Part shown: in pieces, positions 47,144 through 55,747 of the stretch
Numbering within the stretch: position 1 is the first letter of the stretch
Layout of the letters: every line of letters starts with the position of its first letter
Source of the DNA: Ideonella sp. A 288
GTDB taxonomy: Bacteria; Pseudomonadota; Gammaproteobacteria; Burkholderiales; Burkholderiaceae_C
Direction of reading: 5' to 3'
DNA: 64,000 nt
NCBI RefSeq assembly: GCF_002198735.1
Contig: NZ_MWLO01000117.1
Location: forward strand, 37,476-101,475
Translations under genes and position numbers: made by a program
The notes under the pieces: generated by a model
Told to the model about the DNA's origin: nothing
The model's input: only the letters and a program-made list of their open reading frames with translations
The model's database searches: none

Positions 47144-48148
47144 ATGAAACCTGCGCGCCTGCTCCTGGTGCTGATGACGTTGATCGTTGCGGCCACGGCC
47201 GCAGCATCAGTGGCCGCTTGGTGGTGGCTGCAGCGGCCACTGGATCTGGCGACCGCGCGCGTCGAGTTGTCGATCGAAGCCGGCACCTCGCCTCGCGAAG
47301 TGGCCCAGGCCTGGGTGAGGGCGGGGGTGCAGACCGAGCCTTGGCTGCTGTACCAGTGGTTTCGCGCCTCAGGGGATGCCCGGCGCATCCGCGCGGGCAG
47401 CTACGAGATCGAGCCAGGGGTCACGCCGCGGGGTCTGCTCGACAAGTTGGTGCAAGGCGACGAGGCGTTCGAACGCGTGCGCTTGATCGAGGGTTGGACC
47501 TTCCGGCAGTTCCGAGCGGAGATGGCCCGCGCCCCGCACCTGAGGCCGACCAGTGCCGGCCTGGACGAGGCGCAGCTCATGGCCGCCGTCGGGCTGCCCG
47601 GTCAGCGGGCCGAGGGCCGTTTCTTTCCCGACACCTATGTCTACAGCCGGGGAGTCAGTGACCTGACGGTGCTCAGGCGCGCTGCGCACGCCATGCAGCG
47701 CCGCCTCGAATCTGCCTGGGCCGAACGCGCTCCGGGCCTGCCCTTGAAGTCGCCCGACGAGGCCCTGGTGCTGGCCTCGATCGTCGAGAAGGAGACCGGT
47801 CGCCCGGACGAACGGGGCCGCATTGCCGGCGTCTTCGTCAATCGGCTGCGCATCGGCATGCCCCTGCAGACCGACCCGAGCGTGATCTACGGGCTGGGCG
47901 AGGCCTTCGACGGCAACCTGCGCAAGCGCGACCTGCAGACCGACACCCCCTACAACACCTACACCCGTGGCGGCCTGCCGCCGACGCCGATCGCCATGCC
48001 AGGTCTGGCCGCCCTGCGGGCCAGCGTGCAGCCCGAGCCGACCCGTGCGCTGTACTTCGTCGCCCGCGGCGACGGCAGCAGTGTCTTCAGCGACGACCTC
48101 GCCGCGCACAATCGGGCGGTGAACCAGTTCCAGCGCAAGACACCATGA
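47144..48148 (+). CDS. mltG: Endolytic murein transglycosylase MltG
   Basis: A membrane-anchored lytic transglycosylase that cuts nascent glycan strands and sets their length. It has 334 residues: an N-terminal membrane helix ([20 protein letters not shown], residues ~7-27), a LysM-like segment, and the YceG domain with the catalytic glutamate E215 in [25 protein letters not shown] and [14 protein letters not shown]. Its stop overlaps the tmk start (ATGA). The mltG-tmk-holB order is shared with many proteobacteria. Confidence 0.95.
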   Translation: MKPARLLLVLMTLIVAATAAASVAAWWWLQRPLDLATARVELSIEAGTSPREVAQAWVRAGVQTEPWLLYQWFRASGDARRIRAGSYEIEPGVTPRGLLDKLVQGDEAFERVRLIEGWTFRQFRAEMARAPHLRPTSAGLDEAQLMAAVGLPGQRAEGRFFPDTYVYSRGVSDLTVLRRAAHAMQRRLESAWAERAPGLPLKSPDEALVLASIVEKETGRPDERGRIAGVFVNRLRIGMPLQTDPSVIYGLGEAFDGNLRKRDLQTDTPYNTYTRGGLPPTPIAMPGLAALRASVQPEPTRALYFVARGDGSSVFSDDLAAHNRAVNQFQRKTP

Positions 48149-48765
48149 GCCCGAGCGGCCGATTCATCACCTTCGAGGGCATCGACGGGGCGGGCAAGTC
48201 GTCGCACATCGAGTCGTTGGCCGATTGGCTGCGAGGGCAGGGGCGCCAGGTCGTGCTCACGCGGGAGCCCGGGGGCACGCCGCTGGCCGAGGCGGTGCGC
48301 GAACTCTTCCTGCACCGCGAAATGGACGCGCTGACCGAGGCGCTGCTGGTGTTTGCGGCGCGTCGCGACCACCTCCAGCAGGTCATCGAGCCGGCGCTCC
48401 AGTCCGGTGCCGTGGTGCTGTGTGATCGATTCACCGATGCCACGTTCGCCTACCAGGGCAGTGGCCGTGGTTTCGATCCCCAGGTGCTGTCCCAGTTGGA
48501 GCAGTGGGTGCAGGCAGGTCGCCAGCCCGACCTGACGCTGTGGTTCGACCTGCCGGCCGACATCGCCGCCGAACGCCGTGCGGCGGCCAGGGCCGCCGAC
48601 CGGCTGGAGCGTGAGGAGCAGGCCTTCTTCGAGCGCGTCCGTGCCGGCTACGCCGCGCGCGCGGCGGGGGCGTCGCAGCGCTTCGCCCGCATCGATGCCG
48701 ATCGGCCGAAGCCGCAGGTGTGGCAACAGGTGGCCGCGGCGGTGTCATCCCGCCCGTGGTGGTGA
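48145..48765 (+). CDS. tmk: Thymidylate kinase
   Basis: Phosphorylates dTMP to dTDP for DNA synthesis. It has 206 residues: P-loop [10 protein letters not shown] (11-20), the DRX-type motif [13 protein letters not shown] near 93, and an arginine-containing lid region [20 protein letters not shown] 48145 overlaps the mltG stop. The holB gene starts one base after the tmk stop. Confidence 0.96.
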   Translation: MSPSGRFITFEGIDGAGKSSHIESLADWLRGQGRQVVLTREPGGTPLAEAVRELFLHREMDALTEALLVFAARRDHLQQVIEPALQSGAVVLCDRFTDATFAYQGSGRGFDPQVLSQLEQWVQAGRQPDLTLWFDLPADIAAERRAAARAADRLEREEQAFFERVRAGYAARAAGASQRFARIDADRPKPQVWQQVAAAVSSRPWW

Positions 48766-48766
48766 G

Positions 48767-49825
48767 ATGGCGACGAATCCCGCCGCGCCGACGCTGGGTG
48801 TCGATGAACACGGGCAGTTGCCTTTGCCTTGGCTGGGCGATGCCCTGCAGCGCGCGAAGGCCCTGACACGGGCTCATGCGCTGCTGGCCCATGGCCCGGC
48901 TGGCAGTGGCCACCTCGAGTTTGCATGGCTGTGGGCCCAGCACCTGCTGTGCGAGGAGCCGGGGCAGGCACCTTGCGGACGTTGCACCGGTTGTCACCTG
49001 GTGCGTGTGCGCGCCCATCCCGACCTGCTGGTGGTGTTGCCTGCTGCCCTGCGGGATTCGTTCGGGTGGGAGCCCGATGAGGTCGGCGCCAAGACCCGGT
49101 CCGACGCAAAGCCCAGCCGTGACATCCGCATCGCGCAAGTCCGCCATGCCATCGACTGGGCGCGGCAGACCCCTGGCCGCGGTCGAGGCAAGGTGCTGGT
49201 GCTGCACCCAGCCGATGCCCTCAACGGGCCTGCCGGCAATGCGTTGTTGAAGACGCTGGAAGAACCACCGGCCAGCCTGCGCCTGATGCTGACCAGTGTC
49301 GACCCCGAGCAGTTGCTGCCCACGGTGCGCAGCCGCTGCCAGAGGCTGCCCTTGCCCTTGCCCCCGCCGGACCAGGCCCAGGCCTGGCTGGCCGCCCAGG
49401 GCGTGGCCGACCCGGCTTGCCTGCTGGCCCTGGCCGGCGGCAGTCCGCTGGAAGCACTTGCGCTGTCCGGCGAGGGCATCGATGCGGCCTGGGTGGCGGC
49501 GCTGCCACGGGCAATGCTTGCCGGCGACGCCCGCGCGCTGCAGGGTCGGCCGGTGCCCCGTGTCGTCGAACTGTTGAGCAAGCTCGCCCACGACGCGATG
49601 GCGTCGTCGGTTGGGGGCGTACCACGGTTCTTTCCTGGCTCGAGCGTGGTGCCTGCAGCGGACCACGCGGCCTGGTCGGCCTGGCAGCGTGCGCTGGTGC
49701 GCACCTCCCGCCACGACGGCCACCCCTGGCATGCGCCCTTGCTGATCGAGTCGCTCGTGACGCAAGCCTCGACCGTGTGGCCAGCGCCAGCGCCGGGTCG
49801 AGCAGGCCGGGGCACGGCCCGGTAG
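48767..49825 (+). CDS. holB: DNA polymerase III subunit delta'
   Basis: Clamp-loader subunit that, with tau/gamma and delta, opens the beta clamp. It has 352 residues. The zinc module is C62, C70, C73, C76 (APCGRCTGC). The P-loop position reads GPAGSGH rather than GxxGxGKT, as expected because delta' does not hydrolyse ATP. The SRC-type motif is present (TVRSRCQRL). NALLKTLEEPP is a strong family mark. It lies between tmk and pilZ, the classical order. Confidence 0.95.
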   Translation: MATNPAAPTLGVDEHGQLPLPWLGDALQRAKALTRAHALLAHGPAGSGHLEFAWLWAQHLLCEEPGQAPCGRCTGCHLVRVRAHPDLLVVLPAALRDSFGWEPDEVGAKTRSDAKPSRDIRIAQVRHAIDWARQTPGRGRGKVLVLHPADALNGPAGNALLKTLEEPPASLRLMLTSVDPEQLLPTVRSRCQRLPLPLPPPDQAQAWLAAQGVADPACLLALAGGSPLEALALSGEGIDAAWVAALPRAMLAGDARALQGRPVPRVVELLSKLAHDAMASSVGGVPRFFPGSSVVPAADHAAWSAWQRALVRTSRHDGHPWHAPLLIESLVTQASTVWPAPAPGRAGRGTAR

Positions 49826-49834
49826 ACTTCGGTC

Positions 49835-50215
49835 ATGAGCGAAGCCCCGATCCGTTCGGCCTCGGCCAGCAACTCGTCCCGTCCGAGTGTCATCCAACTC
49901 GTCTTCCGCGAGAAAGGCGCGCTCTATGCGGCCTACATCCCGCTGTTGAGCGACGGTGGCCTGTTCGTACCGACCGCGCGCGAATACCGTCTGGGCGAAG
50001 ACATCTACCTGCTGTTGTCGTTGCCCGATGATCCGCAGCGCTACCCGGTGGCCGGCAAGGTGGCCTGGCTCACGCCGGTGAATGCGTCGGGCGGCCGCAC
50101 CCAGGGCGTTGGCGTCCGGTTCCCTGCCGACGAGAAGACCCGCCTGCTCAAGCTGAAGATCGAACAGATCCTCGGCACCTCCATTGCGTCCGCCAAGCCC
50201 ACGCAGACGGTTTGA
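49835..50215 (+). CDS. pilZ: Type IV pilus PilZ-type protein
   Basis: A 126-residue PilZ-domain protein of the original pilus-assembly class. Residues ~20-110 form the domain (VIQLVFREKGALYAAYIPLLS, GGLFVPTAREYRLGEDIYLLL, quoted separately). The RxxxR and D/NxSxxG residues that bind c-di-GMP in other PilZ domains are absent, the second reading LSDGGLFV. This fits P. aeruginosa PilZ, which binds PilB/FimX partners instead. The holB-pilZ-tatD order supports the call. Pilus structural genes are not in the window. Confidence 0.9.
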   Translation: MSEAPIRSASASNSSRPSVIQLVFREKGALYAAYIPLLSDGGLFVPTAREYRLGEDIYLLLSLPDDPQRYPVAGKVAWLTPVNASGGRTQGVGVRFPADEKTRLLKLKIEQILGTSIASAKPTQTV

Positions 50216-50350
50216 CGCGTGACACGTCCACGGAATCGCCGCACCCACCACCCGTGCGAGGCGAGTCGGTCCGGTTGGACGACCGGGCACCGCTGAGCCC
50301 CAACCCAAGCTTCTGAGCCGGCTGTCCGCCGGTGCTGCTCCCATTCACTC

Positions 50351-51157
50351 ATGTACGTCGACTCCCATTGCCATCTCAGCTTTCCGGAACTGCGGAACCG
50401 CATCGATGAGGTTCGTGCCGAGATGGCGTTGGCCGGGGTCGACCGGGCCCTGGTGATCTGCACCACGCTGGAGGAGTTCGACACCGTGCATGGGCTGGCC
50501 CTGGCACACGACAACTTCTGGGCCACGGCGGGCGTCCACCCCGACAACGAAGGCGTCGAAGAGCCCAGCGTCGAGCGCCTGCTGGCGTTGGCCGCGGCGC
50601 ACCGGGTGGTGGCCATCGGCGAGACCGGCCTCGACTACTACCGGCTCAATGGCCGAAGCGTGGCCGACATGGCCTGGCAGCGCGAGCGCTTCCGGGTGCA
50701 CATCCGCGCGGCGCGGCAGAGTGGCCTGCCCCTGGTGGTGCACACGCGCAGTGCCTCGGCGGACACCTTGGACATCCTGCGCGACGAGCAGGGTGCCGAA
50801 GCCGGCGGCGTGTTCCATTGCTTCACCGAGACGATCGACGTGGCTCGGGCGGCACTCGACCTCGGTTTCTCGATCTCGTTCTCTGGCATCCTGACCTTCC
50901 GCAATGCGCACGAACTGCGTGAGGTGGCCCGTTTCGTGCCGCTGGACCGTTGCCTGATCGAAACCGACAGCCCGTACCTCGCGCCGATGCCGCACCGCGG
51001 CCGCACCAATCAGCCGGCCTGGGTGGTGCCCGTCGCGAAGCAACTGGCGGAGTTGAAGTCCCTGCCGCTGGAGGCCGTGGCCGACGCGACCAGTCGCAAC
51101 TTCGAGCGCCTCTTCCCCCGAACGATGACCAGAAGCGGAGATGGGCATGCGCCGTGA
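50351..51157 (+). CDS. tatD: TatD-family deoxyribonuclease
   Basis: A 268-residue metal-dependent hydrolase of the TatD family, likely a 3'-5' DNase. Metal ligands are visible: DSHCHL (residues 4-9), the glutamate of GETGLDYY, VVHTRS, VFHCF and the aspartate of ETDSPYLAP. The sequence is of the YcfH group, which usually sits after holB/pilZ. The gap from pilZ is 135 bases. The next gene overlaps its 3' end. Confidence 0.93.
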   Translation: MYVDSHCHLSFPELRNRIDEVRAEMALAGVDRALVICTTLEEFDTVHGLALAHDNFWATAGVHPDNEGVEEPSVERLLALAAAHRVVAIGETGLDYYRLNGRSVADMAWQRERFRVHIRAARQSGLPLVVHTRSASADTLDILRDEQGAEAGGVFHCFTETIDVARAALDLGFSISFSGILTFRNAHELREVARFVPLDRCLIETDSPYLAPMPHRGRTNQPAWVVPVAKQLAELKSLPLEAVADATSRNFERLFPRTMTRSGDGHAP

Positions 51158-51791
51158 GTTCCTTCAACGCACTGCGGTACTGGGCCTGGCGTTGTCGCTG
51201 GTGCCGACGGCGCTCTCGGCCGGCGCCTACGAGGATTTCTTCAAGGCGGTGAGGGACGACGACGCCGGCACGGTGATCCGCCTGCTGCAGCGTGGCTTCG
51301 ACGTGAACTCGCGCGACGAGAAGGGCCAGCCCGCGCTGCTGACGGTGTTCCGCGACGGCGGCTTCAAGGTCGCCGAGGTGCTGCTGCAGCACCCCCAACT
51401 CGAGGTCGATGCGCCCAACGCCGTGGGTGAGACACCGCTGATGATGGCCGCACTGAAGGGCCACACCGACTGGGCGCGCCGGCTGCTCGACAAGGGCGCC
51501 AGGCTGGAGAAGGATGGCTGGACGCCATTGCACTACGCCGCCACCGGCCCGGCGGTGCCGTTGGTCGAGTTGTTGCTCGATCGAGGTGCGCGCGTCGATG
51601 CGCGGTCGCCGAACGGCAGCACACCGTTGATGATGGCGGCCCGCTACGGTGCCGAGGGTTCGGTGACGGCCCTGCTGGCGCGCGGGGCCGATCCTCGGCT
51701 GCGCAATGACAAGGACATGACGTCGGGCGATTTCGCGCGCTCGGTCGGCCGCGACAAGCTCGGCGAGCGGCTGGACCGCGCCATTCGCTGA
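51147..51791 (+). CDS. Ankyrin-repeat protein with Tat signal
   Basis: A 214-residue exported protein. The N-terminus MRREFLQRTAVLGLALSLV carries an RRxFLQ twin-arginine motif and a hydrophobic run ending near LSAGA, so Tat export to the periplasm is likely. The rest is about five ankyrin repeats (AGTVIRLLQRGFDVNSRDEKG, GETPLMMAALKGH, GWTPLHYAATG, GSTPLMMAARYG; quoted separately). ATG 51147 has GCGGAG six bases upstream; ATG 51141 is two codons earlier and touches the RBS. It overlaps the end of tatD. Its binding partner is unknown. Confidence 0.85.
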   Translation: MRREFLQRTAVLGLALSLVPTALSAGAYEDFFKAVRDDDAGTVIRLLQRGFDVNSRDEKGQPALLTVFRDGGFKVAEVLLQHPQLEVDAPNAVGETPLMMAALKGHTDWARRLLDKGARLEKDGWTPLHYAATGPAVPLVELLLDRGARVDARSPNGSTPLMMAARYGAEGSVTALLARGADPRLRNDKDMTSGDFARSVGRDKLGERLDRAIR

Positions 51792-51892
51792 CAGGGCGTG
51801 TCGGGCAATTTCCGACGCAGTTCTTGGCGCTGCGCCGACTTCATTCTCGCGGGGCCGCTGCCTACAGTGGGGCACCATTCCAGGAGCCTGCC

Positions 51893-52099
51893 ATGGCCAC
51901 CGTGCGTCGCGAAGTCAATCCGTTCATGCTGATGACGGATCCCCAGGCCGTGCTGGCAAGCATCGAGCACTCCGAACGCCTCGACCGCCTGCAGCGCAGG
52001 GTCTGCCGACCGCTCGACCGGCCACAGCTGCCGCTGGCCGGCAACTCTGACCTGGCCATCCACGACCGCGCCATCGATGAGCAGGACGACGTGTCGTGA
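51893..52099 (+). CDS. Hypothetical protein of 68 residues
   Basis: ATG 51893 follows AGGAG with a 6-base gap, and a TACAGT -10-like box lies at 51862-51867. The product starts MATVRREVNPFMLMTDPQAV and has a helical, arginine-rich middle (IEHSERLDRLQRRVCRPLD) and an acidic end (DEQDDVS). No signal peptide or membrane segment. I recognise it only as a small conserved Burkholderiales-type protein of unknown role. Its stop overlaps the start of the next gene (GTGA). Confidence 0.7.
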   Translation: MATVRREVNPFMLMTDPQAVLASIEHSERLDRLQRRVCRPLDRPQLPLAGNSDLAIHDRAIDEQDDVS

Positions 52100-52425
52100 C
52101 TTGCCGACGGCATCGGGCCGTCTGCGCCCGATCGATCGCCCTGGGTGCCACGCTGCTCGTGCTGTCCGCCTGCAGCACCCGGATGGACGTGCGCAGCCAG
52201 GTCCACGGCAGCGGCCAGACCGCCTATGAGCTTCGGGGTCACGACCTGGCTGCCCTGCAGGCCGAGGCCAAACGCCTGTGTCCTGGCGGCGTCGACGTGC
52301 TGCGGGAGTGGCAACGGGTGCAACCGGCCGAGGCACGCTCGGGTTTCGTGCGCCGCTGGACGCTCGACCTCATCGAGCCGGCGCCCCTCGGCGAAGCGCA
52401 GATGCAGGTGGTGTGTCGCGCTTGA
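52096..52425 (+). CDS. Small lipoprotein, unknown function
   Basis: A 109-residue protein with a lipoprotein signal (ATLLVLSAC, cysteine at residue 26). The mature part is short and mixed (STRMDVRSQVHGSGQTAYEL) with two more cysteines (LCPGG, VVCRA), possibly a disulfide. GTG 52096 overlaps the stop of the 68-residue gene. It lies just before the T6SS genes, but its sequence has no T6SS mark, so it may be unrelated. Confidence 0.65.
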   Translation: MTCRRHRAVCARSIALGATLLVLSACSTRMDVRSQVHGSGQTAYELRGHDLAALQAEAKRLCPGGVDVLREWQRVQPAEARSGFVRRWTLDLIEPAPLGEAQMQVVCRA

Positions 52426-52466
52426 CGACGCGACAACATCGGCGCGCGTTACCTTAGTCACCACGG

Positions 52467-52480
52467 GCCTGCCCGCAGGC
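52467..52480. repeat. Palindrome GCCTGC-CC-GCAGGC before tssJ
   Basis: A perfect 6-2-6 inverted repeat in the 93-base gap before tssJ, followed by TGATTATTCT, which contains a TATTCT -10-like box. It could be an operator for the T6SS operon or a weak terminator of the gene before. Confidence 0.4.
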
Positions 52481-52518
52481 TGATTATTCTCAGCCATCGC
52501 AGATGGAAGAGGCAGACG

Positions 52519-52995
52519 ATGGCGGTGGTCATGGCGGCTCGAAGCGCCTGGTTGGTGGCATGGGCCATCGGCTTGGGCCTGGGAGGGTGCGCGTCCGGGC
52601 CTCCCAAGCCGGCGACGGTGTCGGGGGCCATCGAAGCCTCGGCTCAGCTCAATCCCACGGCGAACAAGCGGCCATCGCCGATCCTGCTTCGGGTGTACGA
52701 GCTGAAGACGGCCGCGGCCTTCAACAGCGCCGATTTCATGGCGCTCTACCAATCCGACCAGGCCACGCTCGGGGCCGAGATGCTCGCCCGCGAAGAGTTC
52801 ACACTGCGCCCCGGCGAGAACCGCCCGTACACCAAGTCCTTGTCCGGCGACACGCGCTTCATCGGCGTCGTGGGGGCTTATCGCGACCTCGAGCGCGCCA
52901 CATGGCGCGCCATCGTTCCTGTGCAACCCGGCAAACCGCAGAAGCTGACGATCAAGGTCGGCGACCTGGCGGTGTCGGCCACGATGGCGCCATGA
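52519..52995 (+). CDS. tssJ: Type VI secretion outer-membrane lipoprotein TssJ
   Basis: A 158-residue lipoprotein that anchors the T6SS membrane complex to the outer membrane and binds the periplasmic part of TssM. Lipobox LGLGGC places the lipidated cysteine at residue 24. The transthyretin-like fold marks are there (SPILLRVYELKTAAAFNSADF, quoted in part; GVVGAYRDLERATWR). GAAGAGG precedes ATG 52519 by six bases. It is first of tssJ-K-L-M, all same strand with small gaps. Confidence 0.92.
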   Translation: MAVVMAARSAWLVAWAIGLGLGGCASGPPKPATVSGAIEASAQLNPTANKRPSPILLRVYELKTAAAFNSADFMALYQSDQATLGAEMLAREEFTLRPGENRPYTKSLSGDTRFIGVVGAYRDLERATWRAIVPVQPGKPQKLTIKVGDLAVSATMAP

Positions 52996-53017
52996 CGGGA
53001 CGACGCGGAGTCGGTCG

Positions 53018-54358
53018 ATGAGCTTGCGCAGCAAGGTCGTGTGGTCGCAGGGCATGTTCCTGCAGCCCCACCATTTTCAACAGGAAGCCCGGCACGTCGA
53101 TCACCTGGTGGACATGCGCGTGCGCGCCGCCGAGCCCTTTGCCTGGGGCTTCTCTGAATTGGTGCTCGACGAAGGCGGACTGGCGCTGGGGCGCATCGGC
53201 CTGGTTCGGGCCGCGGGGGTCTTGCCGGACGGTGCGCCTTTCTCCTTTCCCGACCTCGACGCATCGCCGGCAGCGCTGGAGGTGCCGGCCGACGTGAAGG
53301 GCGAGGTCATCTACCTCGCCGCGCCGGTGTCGCGGCCCGGCACGAATGAGTTCGACCTCGGGCTGGACGAATCGGCCGACATGGCCCGGTACCGCGCGAC
53401 GACCCAGGACGTGCGTGACCAGAGCCACGCCAGCGATGACCCCGAGCCGATCCAGACCGCCGAGCTGACGCTTCGACTGTTGCGCGCCAAGGACCGCACC
53501 GAGGGCTTTGCCGGTGTCGGCGTGGCGCGGGTGCTCGAGCGGCGCAGCGACGGCCAACTGGTGCTCGACCGCAACTACATCGCCCCGCAGACGCGCATCC
53601 AGGCCAGTGGCCAGTTGTCGGCCGTGGCGTCGTTGCTGCACGGTCTGATCCGGCAGCGGGTCAGTACGATGGCCGGCCGGATGGGCCAACTCACCAGCGG
53701 CGTGTCGGAGATGTCCGAGTTCTTGACCCTGCTGGTCATGAACCGATCCGAACCCTGGTTCTACCAACTTGCCGGGGCGCCCAGTGCCCACCCGCGCGAG
53801 CTGTACCTGGCGTGCCTGCAACTGGCCGGTGAACTGGCCACCTTCGCCAACGACCAGCGGGTGCCGCCCGTTTACCCGCTGTACGACCACGACGACCTGC
53901 AGAAGGTCTTTGCACCGGTGGTCGAGGACTTGAGGCGCTATCTTTCTGCGGTGCTCGAACGGCACGCCATCCAGATCGAACTCATCGAGCGCAGCCACGG
54001 CGTGCGCACGGCCGTCGTGCGCGATCTCGAGCTGTTGCGCAGTGCGGGCTTCGTGCTCGCCGTGTCGGCGCAGGTGCCACCGGAGCAGCTTCGCCAGCGT
54101 TTCCCGGCGCAGTCCAAGCTCGGGCCGGTGGACCGCATCCGCGACCTGGTCAACCTGGCGCTGCCCGGCGTGGCCATGCGCAGCCTGCCCACCGTGCCGC
54201 GTGAGCTGCCCTACCACGCCGGCTTCCACTATTTCGAGCTCGAGCGCAACGGCGACCTGTGGAAGCAGCTCGAAAAGGGCGGCAGCATGGCCCTGCACGT
54301 GGCGGGAGACTTTCCGGGGCTCGAACTCGAGCTCTGGGCCATCCGTCAGCAGCCCTGA
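53018..54358 (+). CDS. tssK: Type VI secretion baseplate protein TssK
   Basis: A 446-residue trimeric adaptor linking the T6SS baseplate to the TssJLM membrane complex. Typical N-terminus: VVWSQGMFLQPHHFQQE. Other marks are the FLTLLVMNRSEPWFYQLAG stretch and the C-terminal RELPYHAGFHYFELER region (quoted separately), which binds the membrane complex. It starts 22 bases after tssJ. Confidence 0.96.
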   Translation: MSLRSKVVWSQGMFLQPHHFQQEARHVDHLVDMRVRAAEPFAWGFSELVLDEGGLALGRIGLVRAAGVLPDGAPFSFPDLDASPAALEVPADVKGEVIYLAAPVSRPGTNEFDLGLDESADMARYRATTQDVRDQSHASDDPEPIQTAELTLRLLRAKDRTEGFAGVGVARVLERRSDGQLVLDRNYIAPQTRIQASGQLSAVASLLHGLIRQRVSTMAGRMGQLTSGVSEMSEFLTLLVMNRSEPWFYQLAGAPSAHPRELYLACLQLAGELATFANDQRVPPVYPLYDHDDLQKVFAPVVEDLRRYLSAVLERHAIQIELIERSHGVRTAVVRDLELLRSAGFVLAVSAQVPPEQLRQRFPAQSKLGPVDRIRDLVNLALPGVAMRSLPTVPRELPYHAGFHYFELERNGDLWKQLEKGGSMALHVAGDFPGLELELWAIRQQP

Positions 54359-54382
54359 GCACGCGGTCCGCCGCACAAGCCC

Positions 54383-55747
54383 ATGGACCCGAATTCCAGC
54401 GACGATCCGTTTGCGCAGCTCGACGGCCAGCGCACCTTCATCCGCCCCAAGCCCGGTGGCTGGGGCGGCACCAAGCCGGCCGAGTCCGACGCCACGTCGG
54501 GCTTCCGGGATCCGGGCGACGCGCCGGTGCCCGAGCACGGCCTCAACCCCTTGCTCGCCGTCGCCAACCGGCTGCTGCTGCTCGCGCCGCAACTCCGCCA
54601 GACCCGCCACGTGGCCGACCCTGCGGCGCTGAAGCAGTCGCTGTCCCAGGGCATTCGTGATTTCGCCGCCGACGCGCAGGCCCGTGGCATCCCGCCCGAA
54701 CGCGTGATGGCGGCGCGCTACGTGCTGTGCACGGTGCTCGACGAGGCCGCCTCCGACACCCCCTGGGGCGGGTCCGGTGTGTGGGGCCAGTACAGCCTGC
54801 TCGCCGGCTTCCACAACGAGGCGTTCGGGGGCGAGAAGGTGTTCCAGTTGATGGCTCGGCTCGCCGAGGCACCCGAGGCCAATCGCGACCTGCTCGAGCT
54901 GATCTATGCGGCCACCACCTTGGGCTTCCAGGGGCGGTACCGCATCATCGACAACGGCCTGGCCCAGCTCGACCTGGTGCGCGACAAGCTCGCGCAGATC
55001 CTGCGTCAGCAGCGTGGACCCTATCCGCAGCCGCTGGCCCAGCATTGGGCGGTGCAGGCCGTCGGCAAAGGCAAGGCATTGAGCTGGTTGCCGATGACCG
55101 TCACCGCGGTGGTGACGCTGCTGGTGCTGGGCGCGGCCTACTGGGCCTTCGCGATCTCGCTCAGCAATGTCGCCGAGCCGGTGTTCGGTCGCGTCCAGGG
55201 GCTGCGACTGACACCACCGGTCGCGCCGGTGGCCCAGCCTGCCCCGCAGCCTCGCCTCGCGCAGTTCCTCCAGTCCGAGATCAAGGCGGGAACCGTGGCC
55301 GTGCGCGACGAGGTCGATCGCAGTGTGATCACGCTGCGCGGCGAGGGCCTGTTCGCGGGCGGCAGTGCCACCCTGGTGCCCGAGCGCGAGGCGCTGATGC
55401 TGCGCATCGCAGAGGCGCTGGCCAAGCAGCCAGGCCAGGTGCTGGTCACGGGGCACACCGACAACTCGCCGATCCGCACCGCCCGGTTTCCGTCCAACTG
55501 GCACCTGTCCGAAGACCGTGCGCGGTCGGTGATGAGCCTGCTGGTCAGCGGCGGCGTGGCGGCCGAACGCGTGCAGGCCGAGGGCCGGGCCGATGGCGAG
55601 CCCGTGGTGCCCAACGACTCTCCCAGCAACAAGGCCTTGAATCGACGGGTGGAGATCACCTTGATGGTCACGCGCACGGGAACGCCACAGGTGCGGCCCG
55701 CCACCTCGCCGGCACCGGCTACGGCCGCTTCCGGAGGCCGGTCATGA
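54383..55747 (+). CDS. tssL: Type VI secretion protein TssL with OmpA-like domain (IcmH/DotU)
   Basis: A 454-residue inner-membrane protein of the T6SS trans-envelope complex. The N-terminal DotU cytoplasmic domain (residues ~55-215; NPLLAVANRLLLLAPQLR, VLCTVLDEAASDTPWG) is followed by one membrane helix (~232-255). The C-terminal periplasmic OmpA-like peptidoglycan-binding domain has TGHTDNSPIRT, HLSEDRARSVMSLL and NRRVEI. This is the extended TssL form. Its stop overlaps the tssM start (ATGA). Confidence 0.95.
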   Translation: MDPNSSDDPFAQLDGQRTFIRPKPGGWGGTKPAESDATSGFRDPGDAPVPEHGLNPLLAVANRLLLLAPQLRQTRHVADPAALKQSLSQGIRDFAADAQARGIPPERVMAARYVLCTVLDEAASDTPWGGSGVWGQYSLLAGFHNEAFGGEKVFQLMARLAEAPEANRDLLELIYAATTLGFQGRYRIIDNGLAQLDLVRDKLAQILRQQRGPYPQPLAQHWAVQAVGKGKALSWLPMTVTAVVTLLVLGAAYWAFAISLSNVAEPVFGRVQGLRLTPPVAPVAQPAPQPRLAQFLQSEIKAGTVAVRDEVDRSVITLRGEGLFAGGSATLVPEREALMLRIAEALAKQPGQVLVTGHTDNSPIRTARFPSNWHLSEDRARSVMSLLVSGGVAAERVQAEGRADGEPVVPNDSPSNKALNRRVEITLMVTRTGTPQVRPATSPAPATAASGGRS

